From NCBI GenBank assembly GCA_015663215.1, contig DQSP01000090.1, positions 1-22,804 on the forward strand: a stretch of 22,804 nucleotides of DNA, written 5' to 3'. The DNA is from Sulfurimonas sp. (lineage in GTDB: Bacteria; Campylobacterota; Campylobacteria; Campylobacterales; Sulfurimonadaceae). Below the pieces are notes generated by a model, which worked only from the letters and a program-made list of their open reading frames with translations, was not told where the DNA came from and did no database searches. Below, piece after piece: positions 1 through 8,493 of the stretch (the stretch's first letter is position 1; each line of letters starts with the position of its first letter). A program made the position numbers and the translations under genes.

Positions 1-2
1 AA

Positions 3-203
3 GTTTTTATTGAAGAGAGTTTTGTTTTAGGTGTGGCTATAAACGGTAAAAATCGTGGAGAGATAGAAGTAGAACTTGATGCTACTAAAGATGAAATCTT
101 AGCACTTGCTAAGGCTAAAGTTGAAAAATGGTTAGAGGATAAGACAATAGTAAAAGAGATAGTAGTTCCTAAAAAACTTGTTAACTTAGTGATAAAAGGC
201 TAA
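3..203 (+). CDS. leuS: Leucyl-tRNA synthetase, C-terminal end (partial)
   Basis: The last 66 codons of a gene that begins before the window, ending at TAA 201-203. The translation carries the typical C-terminal LeuRS signature: a [17 protein letters not shown] stretch (compare V-NGK-RG-I-V in the family) and the terminal KLVNLVIKG, matching the family's tRNA-binding tail ending in K-VNIVV. LeuRS charges tRNA-Leu in the cytoplasm. The catalytic and editing domains lie outside the window, so only the C-terminal domain can be judged. The next gene starts 2 nt after the stop, which suggests co-transcription. leuS at the head of this block agrees with the order known from Campylobacter and Helicobacter. 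Confidence 0.93.
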   Translation, partial: VFIEESFVLGVAINGKNRGEIEVELDATKDEILALAKAKVEKWLEDKTIVKEIVVPKKLVNLVIKG

Positions 204-205
204 AC

Positions 206-724
206 TTGATAAAATATTCACAAGTAGGTATACTATCTTTACTAGCATTTATAATAGGTGTGGTTGGCTGTGGATATAAACCAAGTTCGAAGTATGCCCG
301 TGAAGTACTGGGTAATAGGGTAAGTACGAGTGTTGTTATCTCTCAAACAGACCCTGAAAACAGTGTGATAATAAAAGATGCTGTTGATAAGGCTGTTATA
401 GAAATTTTCCATTCTAATTTAGTAGAAAAACGATATGCTACTACACACCTAAGTTTGCGAATGAGTGTACCATCGTATACTCCTGTTCAGTATGATACAA
501 ACGGTTTCATTATTGGGTATCGTGCGAGAATTACTTTAATGATTACACGTGAGAGTAAAGAGATAAAAAAGAACTATACGGCAGTTGGAACTTATGACTT
601 TGCTATTACTCCAAACTCAGTGCTTACAGAACAGCAACGTTTTGATGCTATTAAATTTAGCTCGTTTAAAGCTATTTCAGCATTTGTTGCACAAGTCTCA
701 GCTGAAGGCTCACAAGTAAAATAA
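206..724 (+). CDS. lptE: LptE-like LPS-assembly lipoprotein
   Basis: A 172-residue predicted lipoprotein starting at TTG 206, two bases after the leuS stop. Residues 1-22 form a lipoprotein signal peptide: K3, hydrophobic stretch 7-20, lipobox V-V-G-C with Cys22 as the lipidated residue. The signal peptide fixes the start near 206 although TTG is weak and no good ribosome site is present (translational coupling to leuS is likely). The mature part begins CGYKPSS and has alternating hydrophobic residues compatible with the small alpha/beta fold of LptE. LptE plugs and assembles the LptD barrel that inserts LPS into the outer membrane. Sequence similarity in this family is low; the call rests on lipobox, size, the G-Y-K/R-P motif after Cys and the position directly after leuS, where Campylobacterota and many Proteobacteria carry lptE. 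Confidence 0.72.
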   Translation: MIKYSQVGILSLLAFIIGVVGCGYKPSSKYAREVLGNRVSTSVVISQTDPENSVIIKDAVDKAVIEIFHSNLVEKRYATTHLSLRMSVPSYTPVQYDTNGFIIGYRARITLMITRESKEIKKNYTAVGTYDFAITPNSVLTEQQRFDAIKFSSFKAISAFVAQVSAEGSQVK

Positions 725-733
725 GGGGATAAA

Positions 734-2287
734 ATGACAATTGATGCAATTATAAACAAAGCAGTTAAAAGATTAAAACTAGAGGGGAAACTACTCACTC
801 CAGATTTTTATGCAGAAGCTTTTTGTAAAGAGGCAAAAAAAGCTGGGATGAATGTAGAAGACTGTAATCATTTAGAAAAATTTACAAAATCATTAAATTC
901 TGAATTTCAAAAAGATCTTAAAAATTACCACATCAAAACACAGCATGAATTTGTTCGTTTTATCATCTCCAAGCTTAACCGTACAAACCCTACTCAAGCT
1001 ACTCAAACAATTGAAGCTCAAAACTTACTTACAAAAAGAATTCTTCAGGCTGTAGAAGTTTTACATAACAAAGAAGCAGCAGAACTGGCTAAAAAAACTA
1101 TAGATATTTTAGGAGCAGGTGCCAAAGCTGAACAGATAGATGCCTTTAGACAAAGATGGGTAAACTTTTTAACAACATACGATGATACTTTTTTGCAAAA
1201 ACTTAAAGCTTTAGGCAGTGTTGATAGTAGTGATCTAAAGAAAAGTATAGAGGCATTAAATTTAGAAGCAGGTAGTACTTCTATGGTGGAGAATAGTTCT
1301 GTTTTAGAAAAAGTCTCTAAGTTGCTTGTGTCATCATTTGTACCATCAATCGCTTCTAGTGTGAATGATACCATAGCGAACATCAGTATAAAGATTCGTC
1401 AAAACCCTAGTTTACTTGAGAGCGACAGTATAGAACAAGAGATAAAAACAGCAATATCCCTTAGAATAGCACTTGATAAGGAGAGTGTTAAAGAGATGGT
1501 TGAGTCCATCGATGGTGTTTTAGATAAACTTAGCCTGCGTTTAATCGATATGATAGAGAAATCAGACAACTCAAATGAAGAGATTCAGTCTATAAAAAAA
1601 GACCTAGAAGCTTATGGCGAAGACCCTATTAAAAACTTTAAAACAGCACATAAAAAACTCTATACTATTGCTATTGCCTTAGAAAAAAACACACAACTCC
1701 TCAGTAAAGACTTAAAAAACCATAGTGGTGAAGTAAATGCACTTTCAGTAAAAGTGAAAAAACTAGAAAAAGAGTTAGCTGCAGCAAAAGAAGAGTCCAA
1801 AGAAGATTTTCTTACAAAACTTTATAACCGTCGTGCTCTTGATGATTTTATGGAGATAAAAGAAGCAGAGTTTAAACGCTATAAGAGAAACTTTTCTGTT
1901 GTTATGTTTGATCTAGATAAATTTAAAGATGTAAATGACACTTTTGGACATGATGCTGGAGATGCTGTTCTTGTTGCGTTTGCAAAAATACTTAAAAAAG
2001 AGTGTCGCAGTGTTGATGTTGTAGGCCGTTTTGGAGGGGAAGAGTTCTTGGCGATTCTCAGTGAAACAGATACAAAAGGTGGTGTGATATTTGCAGAGAA
2101 AGTAAGAAAACATGTAGAGAAAGCTCGTTTTATGTATAAAGGAAAACGCATAAGTGTAACTGTAAGTTCAGGTGTTTCTGAGCGAAAAAAGCATATTTCT
2201 CTAAGTGCTACAATTAATTCGGCTGATGAGTATCTCTATGTCGCTAAGACAAATGGTCGAAATAGAGTAGAGTATAAGAAAAAGTAG
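734..2287 (+). CDS. Soluble diguanylate cyclase (GGDEF domain)
   Basis: A 517-residue cytoplasmic protein; ATG 734 follows a strong AGGGGA ribosome site that overlaps the upstream stop. Residues 355-515 are a GGDEF domain: D-x-L-T-x-L-x-N-R-R (357-367), FDLDKFKDVNDTFGH (392-406) holding the metal- and substrate-binding Asp and Asn, and the active-site loop GGEEF at 434-438. An inhibitory I-site R-S-V-D (425-428) lies exactly five residues upstream of GGEEF. The protein should therefore make cyclic di-GMP from two GTP and be product-inhibited. Residues 1-340 are mostly helical with no membrane segment and no sensor domain I recognise; 330-353 looks like a coiled-coil signalling helix leading into the cyclase. 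It sits between lptE and folC and overlaps folC by one base (TAGTG), so it belongs to the envelope operon. Confidence 0.93.
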   Translation: MTIDAIINKAVKRLKLEGKLLTPDFYAEAFCKEAKKAGMNVEDCNHLEKFTKSLNSEFQKDLKNYHIKTQHEFVRFIISKLNRTNPTQATQTIEAQNLLTKRILQAVEVLHNKEAAELAKKTIDILGAGAKAEQIDAFRQRWVNFLTTYDDTFLQKLKALGSVDSSDLKKSIEALNLEAGSTSMVENSSVLEKVSKLLVSSFVPSIASSVNDTIANISIKIRQNPSLLESDSIEQEIKTAISLRIALDKESVKEMVESIDGVLDKLSLRLIDMIEKSDNSNEEIQSIKKDLEAYGEDPIKNFKTAHKKLYTIAIALEKNTQLLSKDLKNHSGEVNALSVKVKKLEKELAAAKEESKEDFLTKLYNRRALDDFMEIKEAEFKRYKRNFSVVMFDLDKFKDVNDTFGHDAGDAVLVAFAKILKKECRSVDVVGRFGGEEFLAILSETDTKGGVIFAEKVRKHVEKARFMYKGKRISVTVSSGVSERKKHISLSATINSADEYLYVAKTNGRNRVEYKKK

Positions 2288-3432
2288 TGCTAAAAACTTT
2301 TTTAGATAATAAGCCTCTCTTTTATGATAAAATTGATTACACTCGCATGCCAAAGGTGTATCAAAAGATAAAAAACCATTTAAAAATTCCTAAAATAATT
2401 CATCTTATTGGGACAAACGGTAAGGGTACAACAGGTAGGTTCCTTGCAACGGCACTCCATAATCTTTCTTTTAATGTTGGACATTACACCTCCCCTCATA
2501 TTTTAGAGTTTAATGAACGTATATGGCTTAATGGTGCTTGTGTAAGTGATGAAGTTTTAAATACTACTCACAAACAACTCCTGAAAATTCTCTCTAAAGA
2601 GGATGCTGATTCTCTTAGTTATTTTGAGTATACAACATTTTTAGCTTTACTCATATATAAGGATATGGATTATGTTGTTTTAGAAGCAGGACTTGGTGGA
2701 GAACATGATGCTACAGCAGTGTTCCCTAAAATTTTAACACTTGTGACACCAATAGGTATAGACCATGAAGCATTTTTAGGTTCTACAATAAAAGCCATAG
2801 CAAAAACTAAGTTAAATGCTATACAAAAAGATGCAATTATCGCTACTCAAAAGTATCAGGAAGTTTATACTGTAGCAGAGGAAATTGCATCAATAAACAA
2901 TGTTTCTATTAAGAAGTTCATGACTTATATAGAAGTACAAGATAGAGAAAAAATAGAAAAAATAGCAGAAAATAATAGCCTTGTATCTTACCTAATAGAG
3001 AACCTAACTTTAGCAGTCACTGCATTAAAATTTTTAAATATAGAGTATGAAGTTGAGAACTTTAATAATGCTAGACTTTATGGACGAATCACTCAGGTTA
3101 GAGATAATATTTTACTCGATGTTGGACATAATATACTTGCTGCAAAAGCAATTTTAGAGAGTTTAAAAGAGTTTAAATATACTTTAGTCTATAATAGTTA
3201 CAGAGATAAAAACTATAAAGAAATTTTAACTATTTTAAAGCCGATTATTGAGGATGTAGAGATTATAAATATTATCGATGAAAGGGCTGAGTCTGTTGGT
3301 GTAATGCAAAAAGTATTAAACGATATGAAGATAAAAAATAAAATATTTAAAAAAATTGATAAAAATAAAAAATACCTAGTATTTGGTTCATTTAGTGTAG
3401 CCGAAGCTTTTTTAAAGGTCCTAAGTGAATAA
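2287..3432 (+). CDS. folC: Folylpolyglutamate synthase / dihydrofolate synthase (FolC)
   Basis: A Mur-ligase-family ATP-dependent enzyme of 381 residues that adds L-glutamate to dihydropteroate and folates. The P-loop G-T-N-G-K-G-T appears at residues 43-49, followed by HYTSPHILEFNER (the FolC signature region), EAGLGGEHDAT and the IGIDHEAFLG motif, then LDVGHNILAA at the start of the C-terminal domain. It is shorter than the roughly 420 residues of E. coli FolC but complete. The start is GTG 2287, which shares its G with the stop TAG of the cyclase gene; this spacing and the immediate LKTFLDNKPLFYDKID (typical FolC N-terminus) support it. The 3' end overlaps the next gene by 8 nt. Function in the cytoplasm is confident from the motifs; which of the two reactions dominates cannot be told. 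Confidence 0.93.
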   Translation: MLKTFLDNKPLFYDKIDYTRMPKVYQKIKNHLKIPKIIHLIGTNGKGTTGRFLATALHNLSFNVGHYTSPHILEFNERIWLNGACVSDEVLNTTHKQLLKILSKEDADSLSYFEYTTFLALLIYKDMDYVVLEAGLGGEHDATAVFPKILTLVTPIGIDHEAFLGSTIKAIAKTKLNAIQKDAIIATQKYQEVYTVAEEIASINNVSIKKFMTYIEVQDREKIEKIAENNSLVSYLIENLTLAVTALKFLNIEYEVENFNNARLYGRITQVRDNILLDVGHNILAAKAILESLKEFKYTLVYNSYRDKNYKEILTILKPIIEDVEIINIIDERAESVGVMQKVLNDMKIKNKIFKKIDKNKKYLVFGSFSVAEAFLKVLSE

Positions 3433-4378
3433 TCATTTTACAGTTACTATTCACGATGATAATGGTGTTAAACAGTTTAATGTTCACCGTTTTGTAACTA
3501 AAGCACTTCTATATGCTTCTTTATTTATACTTAGCATGGTTTTTATAGCTGTAGGAACTATTCTTTATCTTAATAATAGTGTTGAAGCTATAGAGCTTAA
3601 ACGTGATGGAGTTCAAAGAGCCTATGAAGATATAAAAGAGAGAAATATTGCCTTGCAAAAAAATATGCAAGCGACAAATAGTTCACTCGATAGAAAAAAA
3701 CGAGAACTTGTTGAACTCTCAGATTCACTCTCAGAAATTGAAGAGCTTATAGGGCTTAAACCAATGTTAGAGTCCTCTATAGAAGAGAGAGTAAGTGCTA
3801 CAAAAATAGACTCACAGCAACGAGCAGTGTTGATGCAACTTATACCAAATGGCTCGCCAATAGAGTACCATGGGATAACAAGCAGATATGGATATAGAAT
3901 TCATCCAACCTTGGGAAAACGTGAGTTTCATCGTGGTTGTGATATGAAAGCTGCTATGAATACTCCTGTTTATGCACCAGCAGATGCTATAGTAGAATGG
4001 TCTGGCTACCATAAAAAAAGTGGTTTTGGACGTTTAGTCATCCTCGAACACGCCTATGGTTTCAAATCATACTACGGGCATTTAAACAAAACTGTGGTAA
4101 AATCAGGCTCATTTGTAAAAAAAGGCACACTCATAGCTTATACTGGTAATACTGGAATGAGTAATGGACCACATCTACACTACGAAATAAGGTTTATACA
4201 CAGAAATGTAAATCCATTTTTGTTTATAAAGTGGACACAACAAAATTATGACGAAATATTTCAAAAGGAGAAAAAAATACCATGGCACTCTTTAATAATG
4301 GCGACGGCCCATCTGAGAATTCAAACGACTCGAATACAACAATCATTACAGCAGGTGCAAAAATTAAAGGAGAAATAA
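3425..4378 (+). CDS. Membrane-anchored M23 peptidoglycan endopeptidase (Csd1/Pgp3-like)
   Basis: 317 residues, start GTG 3425, overlapping folC by 8 nt. One transmembrane segment (about 27-49), a periplasmic coiled coil (about 53-110), then a LytM/M23 domain (150-265). The zinc ligands are all present: H169-x-x-x-D173 and H250-L-H252, so it should be catalytically active. M23 enzymes cut peptide cross-links in peptidoglycan. Directly followed by a bactofilin gene, it matches the Csd1/Pgp3-CcmA shape module that gives Helicobacter and Campylobacter their curvature; helical pylori encodes two such peptidases beside ccmA, here only one is seen. The reading frame runs 97 nt into the bactofilin gene, an unusually long overlap (see findings). 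The exact substrate bond is inferred from the family. Confidence 0.9.
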   Translation: MNNHFTVTIHDDNGVKQFNVHRFVTKALLYASLFILSMVFIAVGTILYLNNSVEAIELKRDGVQRAYEDIKERNIALQKNMQATNSSLDRKKRELVELSDSLSEIEELIGLKPMLESSIEERVSATKIDSQQRAVLMQLIPNGSPIEYHGITSRYGYRIHPTLGKREFHRGCDMKAAMNTPVYAPADAIVEWSGYHKKSGFGRLVILEHAYGFKSYYGHLNKTVVKSGSFVKKGTLIAYTGNTGMSNGPHLHYEIRFIHRNVNPFLFIKWTQQNYDEIFQKEKKIPWHSLIMATAHLRIQTTRIQQSLQQVQKLKEK

Positions 4379-4671
4379 ACCTCTCTTGTAATTTATATAT
4401 TGATGGCGAACTTGAGGGTATGATTAAGTCTTCAAAAGAGGTGAATATTGGCAAAAATGGACATGTAAAAGGTAATGTAATTACCGAGCATTTAGTTGTT
4501 CAGGGTTTTGTTGAAGGAACTGTTGATGCTAAAACAGTTGCAATAAAGTCTGGAGGGCATGTGAGTGGTGAGATTACTTCTTCTGAACTTATTATAGAAT
4601 CAAAGGGAATTTTTGAAGGTAACTCAATAGTAAAAGATTCCAAACCAGCACTAGGAAAAACAAAAGTTTAA
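4282..4671 (+). CDS. ccmA: Bactofilin (CcmA-like cell-shape scaffold)
   Basis: A 129-residue bactofilin. After a disordered 20-residue N-terminus comes the beta-helix core (about 20-118) with the characteristic repeating hydrophobic/Gly pattern: AKIKGEIN, LYIDGELEG, VNIGKNGHVKG, LVVQGFVEG, VAIKSGGHVSGEI, LIIESKGIFEG. Bactofilins polymerise without nucleotide and position peptidoglycan enzymes at the membrane. The start ATG 4282 has a good AAGGAG site at 4265-4270. It lies inside the 3' end of the upstream M23 peptidase gene, its probable partner, and its stop TAA shares a base with the mfd start (TAATG). The pairing with an M23 peptidase is the main reason to call it CcmA-like rather than a generic bactofilin. 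Confidence 0.9.
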   Translation: MALFNNGDGPSENSNDSNTTIITAGAKIKGEINLSCNLYIDGELEGMIKSSKEVNIGKNGHVKGNVITEHLVVQGFVEGTVDAKTVAIKSGGHVSGEITSSELIIESKGIFEGNSIVKDSKPALGKTKV

Positions 4672-7661
4672 TGTCACAAACTGCACTATTTAACTACTTT
4701 AAAACACAAACTTCAAGACCTCTTGAAGTTCTCATATGTGAAGATACTAAAGAATCAGAATCTTTAGAGAGTGTTGCTGAGTACTTCAAGCAAGATACAA
4801 TTGTTTTTCCAGATTTTCGTGCGAGTTTTGGAGATGACCTACGTTCATATAAAGAAGAACTCCACGAACTCTTTTTTGCACTCCAAACATATCATAAAGC
4901 GAAGAAAAAACCACTTATCATTTCACCATTAAAGACTCTTCTCTTCCCTCTGCCTAAAGAGGAGTTGTTTGATACAACTACACTTGAGTTTGGAGCTGAA
5001 GTTGATTTGAAATCCTTTAAAGAACAGATGCTTTTTTGGGGATACACTTTTGTAGATATGGTGCAAGTTGCAGGAGAGATAAGCCACCGTGGTGATATTT
5101 TAGATATATACATTCCCTCGAGTAAAAACCCTTTTCGTATCTCCTTTTTTGACACAGAGATAGAGCAGATAAAAGAGTTTGAGCTGGAGTCACAAAGAAC
5201 TTTAGGTGATGAGCTTGACAAGATAGAGATACGAAGTGCTTTTTACTCCCTAGATGAGTCTGCATTTAATGAACTCAGTCGTGCAGTAGAGAGTAGTGAG
5301 TTTGATGCTTTAGTAAAAGATGTCTCTTCTCTTGGATTTTGGCACTTAGGTGACAAGTCTGAGAACTTCTTAGAAGGCAAAAATGTACAACTGAGTCGAA
5401 ACCTAGATAACATCTTAAAAGATGCCTATGGAATAAACAATCCTTCCATCAGTCGTGAAGCTTTTAACTTGGAACTGCTCCCTGTAAATGACGAGATAAA
5501 AGAGTTAGTTGTAGTAAATGTAGAACATCTTTTAAATGTACATCGTGATAAAAAGATAACTGTCATCGCAGCAAATGCAGCGACTATAAAACAAGCTGGA
5601 ATTTATGATACCTCTAACATTACACAAATCACAGCCGGATATATTCTAAACATATTAACACCTGATGAGATGGTTATAAGTCTGAACAAACCTGATAAGA
5701 AGCGCCGACGTAGAAAAAGTGCAATTTTACTTGATGACCTCAAACGTGGTGACTATATTGTTCATGAAGATTATGGTGTGGGTATTTTTGACTCTATTGA
5801 GCAGACAGAGATTCTTGGTGGGGTAAAAGATTTTATAGTTATTCGTTATGTGGGTGATGATAAAATTTTACTGCCAGTTGAGAACCTTGACTACATCGAC
5901 CGTTATATCGCTAGTGGGGGTTCTACTCCTGTTTTAGATAGGCTTGGAAAAGGAAACTTTGGAAAACTAAAAGCGAAGGTGCGAAAACGATTACTTGAAA
6001 TAGCAGGTCAGATAGTAAATACAGCAGCAGCAAGAGCTCTTATAAAAGCACCAAAGATAAACTTAGCCAAACAAGAACTCAAAGATTTTCAAGCTCTTGC
6101 AGGATTTGAGTATACACAAGATCAAACAAACGCAGTCAAAGATATACTCGCTCAGATGTCTACGGGAAATATTATGGATAGACTGCTGAGTGGTGATGTC
6201 GGTTTTGGTAAAACGGAAATAGCTCTCAACACTATTTTCGCAGCATTTAAGTCAGGCTATCAGTCTGCGTTTATCGTGCCAACAACTCTTCTCTCAGCAC
6301 AGCACTGGCGTTCTTTGGATGAGCGATTTTCTGACTTAGGCATACGATATGCAAAACTTGATAGATTTGTGAGTACCAAAGATAAAAATGCCATCATAAA
6401 AGGGCTTGCATCTGGAGAGATAGATACAGTTGTAGGAACTCACTCACTTTTTGGTTTGGAGTTTAAAAAGCTCGGAGTGGTTATCATAGATGAAGAGCAT
6501 AAGTTTGGGGTGAAGCAAAAAGAGCGTATAAAAGAGTTGTATCATAATGTGCATCTACTTAGTATGTCAGCTACTCCTATCCCTCGCTCACTTAACCAAG
6601 CTATGAGCTCTATAAAAACAATGTCACAACTCTTAACAGCACCAAGTGAACGCCAAGGGGTGAGAACTTTTGTCAAAGAGTATGAAGAAAAACTTGTAAA
6701 AGAGGTTATTTTAAGAGAGCTTCGCCGTGGTGGACAGGTTTTTTATGTGCATAATTCTATTGATCATATGCCTATAAAATTAGGTGAACTTAAAGCACTT
6801 CTCCCTGACTTAAGAGTTGTAATGCTTCACTCAAAAATATCAGCAGTCCAGACTGAAAAGGAGTTACTCAAGTTTGAAGCAGGGGAGTATGACTTGATGA
6901 TAGCAACCTCTATCATCGAGTCTGGAATTCACATGCCTAAGGTCAATACTATCTTAGTAGATGGTGCCGATAGGTTTGGTATAGCCGATTTACATCAACT
7001 TCGTGGTCGTGTTGGTCGGGGAAGTGTTGAAGGTTTTGCTTACTTTATTGTCAAAAATAAAGAAGTATTGACAGATGAAGCAAAGAAACGTCTTCTTGCA
7101 CTAGAGTCTAACTCATTTTTAGGAAGTGGTAGTGTTTTAGCACAGCATGATTTAGAGATTCGTGGTGGTGGTAATCTTGTGGGTGATGCTCAAAGTGGAC
7201 ATATAAAAAACATTGGGTATTCACTCTATCTTAGAATGCTTGAAGATGCCATAAAAGAGTTAAGTAATACTCAAGAGGGTGAACGTGCAAAAGTAGACAT
7301 CAAACTTACTATTAGTGCTTATATCTCTGATGAGGTAGTGACAGAAGATAGACTGCGTTTAGATATATATAGGCGTCTTTCTCAGTGTGAGAGTGCTATT
7401 GATATTTATGAGATAGAAGAGGAGATAATAGACCGTTTTGGTGAGTTAGATATGCCGACAAAACAGTTCTTTGAACTTATGGTCATAAAACTTCTCGCAT
7501 TAGATAAAAAGATAAAAAGCATCAGTAACTATGGGCAAAATGTTACAGTCACTTATGTTAATGAATCTAAAGAGACTATTAAATCTACGAGCAGAGATGA
7601 TGATGACATTATAAAATGTACTCTTTTTTATCTACGTAATAACAAGCCTAAAAAATTATAA
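4671..7661 (+). CDS. mfd: Transcription-repair coupling factor Mfd
   Basis: 996 residues, the compact form (E. coli Mfd is about 1150). In order: UvrB-homology N-terminal part (about 1-330); a basic linker K-K-R-R-R-R (343-348); CarD/RID-like RNA-polymerase-interacting domain (about 350-412, GDYIVHEDYGVGIF); RecG-like translocase with Walker A GDVGFGKT (508-515), motif II DEEH (607-610), SATPIPRSL, and in the second RecA lobe ESGIHMP and LHQLRGRVGRG; then a C-terminal TRCF domain (about 850-980). Mfd displaces RNA polymerase stalled at lesions and recruits UvrA. The start ATG 4671 overlaps the bactofilin stop by one base. mfd as the last large gene of this block is the usual arrangement in the phylum. 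No key residue appears missing. Confidence 0.97.
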   Translation: MSQTALFNYFKTQTSRPLEVLICEDTKESESLESVAEYFKQDTIVFPDFRASFGDDLRSYKEELHELFFALQTYHKAKKKPLIISPLKTLLFPLPKEELFDTTTLEFGAEVDLKSFKEQMLFWGYTFVDMVQVAGEISHRGDILDIYIPSSKNPFRISFFDTEIEQIKEFELESQRTLGDELDKIEIRSAFYSLDESAFNELSRAVESSEFDALVKDVSSLGFWHLGDKSENFLEGKNVQLSRNLDNILKDAYGINNPSISREAFNLELLPVNDEIKELVVVNVEHLLNVHRDKKITVIAANAATIKQAGIYDTSNITQITAGYILNILTPDEMVISLNKPDKKRRRRKSAILLDDLKRGDYIVHEDYGVGIFDSIEQTEILGGVKDFIVIRYVGDDKILLPVENLDYIDRYIASGGSTPVLDRLGKGNFGKLKAKVRKRLLEIAGQIVNTAAARALIKAPKINLAKQELKDFQALAGFEYTQDQTNAVKDILAQMSTGNIMDRLLSGDVGFGKTEIALNTIFAAFKSGYQSAFIVPTTLLSAQHWRSLDERFSDLGIRYAKLDRFVSTKDKNAIIKGLASGEIDTVVGTHSLFGLEFKKLGVVIIDEEHKFGVKQKERIKELYHNVHLLSMSATPIPRSLNQAMSSIKTMSQLLTAPSERQGVRTFVKEYEEKLVKEVILRELRRGGQVFYVHNSIDHMPIKLGELKALLPDLRVVMLHSKISAVQTEKELLKFEAGEYDLMIATSIIESGIHMPKVNTILVDGADRFGIADLHQLRGRVGRGSVEGFAYFIVKNKEVLTDEAKKRLLALESNSFLGSGSVLAQHDLEIRGGGNLVGDAQSGHIKNIGYSLYLRMLEDAIKELSNTQEGERAKVDIKLTISAYISDEVVTEDRLRLDIYRRLSQCESAIDIYEIEEEIIDRFGELDMPTKQFFELMVIKLLALDKKIKSISNYGQNVTVTYVNESKETIKSTSRDDDDIIKCTLFYLRNNKPKKL

Positions 7662-7678
7662 GAAAGAAAGAGAGTAAA

Positions 7679-8488
7679 ATGAAAATAGCATTTATCGGAG
7701 ATATTGTCGGTCGTCCAGGTCGTGATATGCTTGGAAAATATTTACCAAAACTAAGAGAAGAAGAAGGACTTGATTTTGTCATAGTCAATTATGAAAATGC
7801 TTCTCATGGTTTTGGACTTACGGCGAAAAACTGTAATGAACTTTTTGGCTATGGTATAGATGTTATGAGTGGAGGTAATCACTCTTGGGATAAAAAAGAC
7901 ATTATCCCTCTTTTTGATACACATGAAATTCTTCGTCCTCATAACTACCCAGAGGAAGTGAGTGGAACGGGTTGTAAGACTTATGAGATAAAGGGTGAGA
8001 AGATAGCTGTACTTAATCTTATGGGACACTACGGCATGCCTTATTCAGACAATGCTTTTAGATGTGCTCTTAAAGAAGTGGAGCAATTAGAAGAAGAGGG
8101 TGTAAAAAACATCTTTATAGACTTTCATGCAGAAGCTACGAGTGAAAAACGCGGGATGATGATGCTTTTAGAGGGTAGAGTAAGTAGTATCATCGGGACT
8201 CATACTCATGTGAGTACAGATGATTTTCAGATATCTAAAGGAACAGCTTATCTTACGGATATAGGGCTAACAGGTTGTCGTGATAATGTCATAGGCATGG
8301 ATAAGAAAGTACCATTGAAACAGTTTCTTACTGGAATGAAAGGGCATTTTGATATACCTAAAAAATGTAAAGCAATTTTGCAAATTGCGATTATGGAACT
8401 TGAAGATGGTGTTTGTACAAGTGCTTATAAAATCAAACAGTTTTGTAGCGGAAAAGTATTAAGAAGTGAGGCTTGGATAGAAGAGTAA
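7679..8488 (+). CDS. ymdB: YmdB-family metallophosphoesterase (TIGR00282)
   Basis: A 269-residue metallophosphoesterase. All ligands expected for the YmdB family are in place: D8 (F-I-G-D-I-V-G-R), E39-N40 (N-Y-E-N), N67-H68 (G-G-N-H-S-W-D), H150 (D-F-H-A-E-A-T), H175 and H177 (G-T-H-T-H-V). Bacillus and Deinococcus members bind two metal ions and hydrolyse cyclic nucleotides (2',3'-cAMP, 3',5'-cAMP); that activity is family knowledge, the physiological substrate here is unknown. Start ATG 7679 follows AAGAAAGAGAG, 18 nt after mfd, so it is likely the last gene of the operon. It converges with a gene on the other strand whose end is only 5 nt away. In Bacillus ymdB affects motility/biofilm switching, which may be relevant in an operon that also carries a diguanylate cyclase. 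Confidence 0.92.
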   Translation: MKIAFIGDIVGRPGRDMLGKYLPKLREEEGLDFVIVNYENASHGFGLTAKNCNELFGYGIDVMSGGNHSWDKKDIIPLFDTHEILRPHNYPEEVSGTGCKTYEIKGEKIAVLNLMGHYGMPYSDNAFRCALKEVEQLEEEGVKNIFIDFHAEATSEKRGMMMLLEGRVSSIIGTHTHVSTDDFQISKGTAYLTDIGLTGCRDNVIGMDKKVPLKQFLTGMKGHFDIPKKCKAILQIAIMELEDGVCTSAYKIKQFCSGKVLRSEAWIEE

Positions 8489-8493
8489 AAAAC

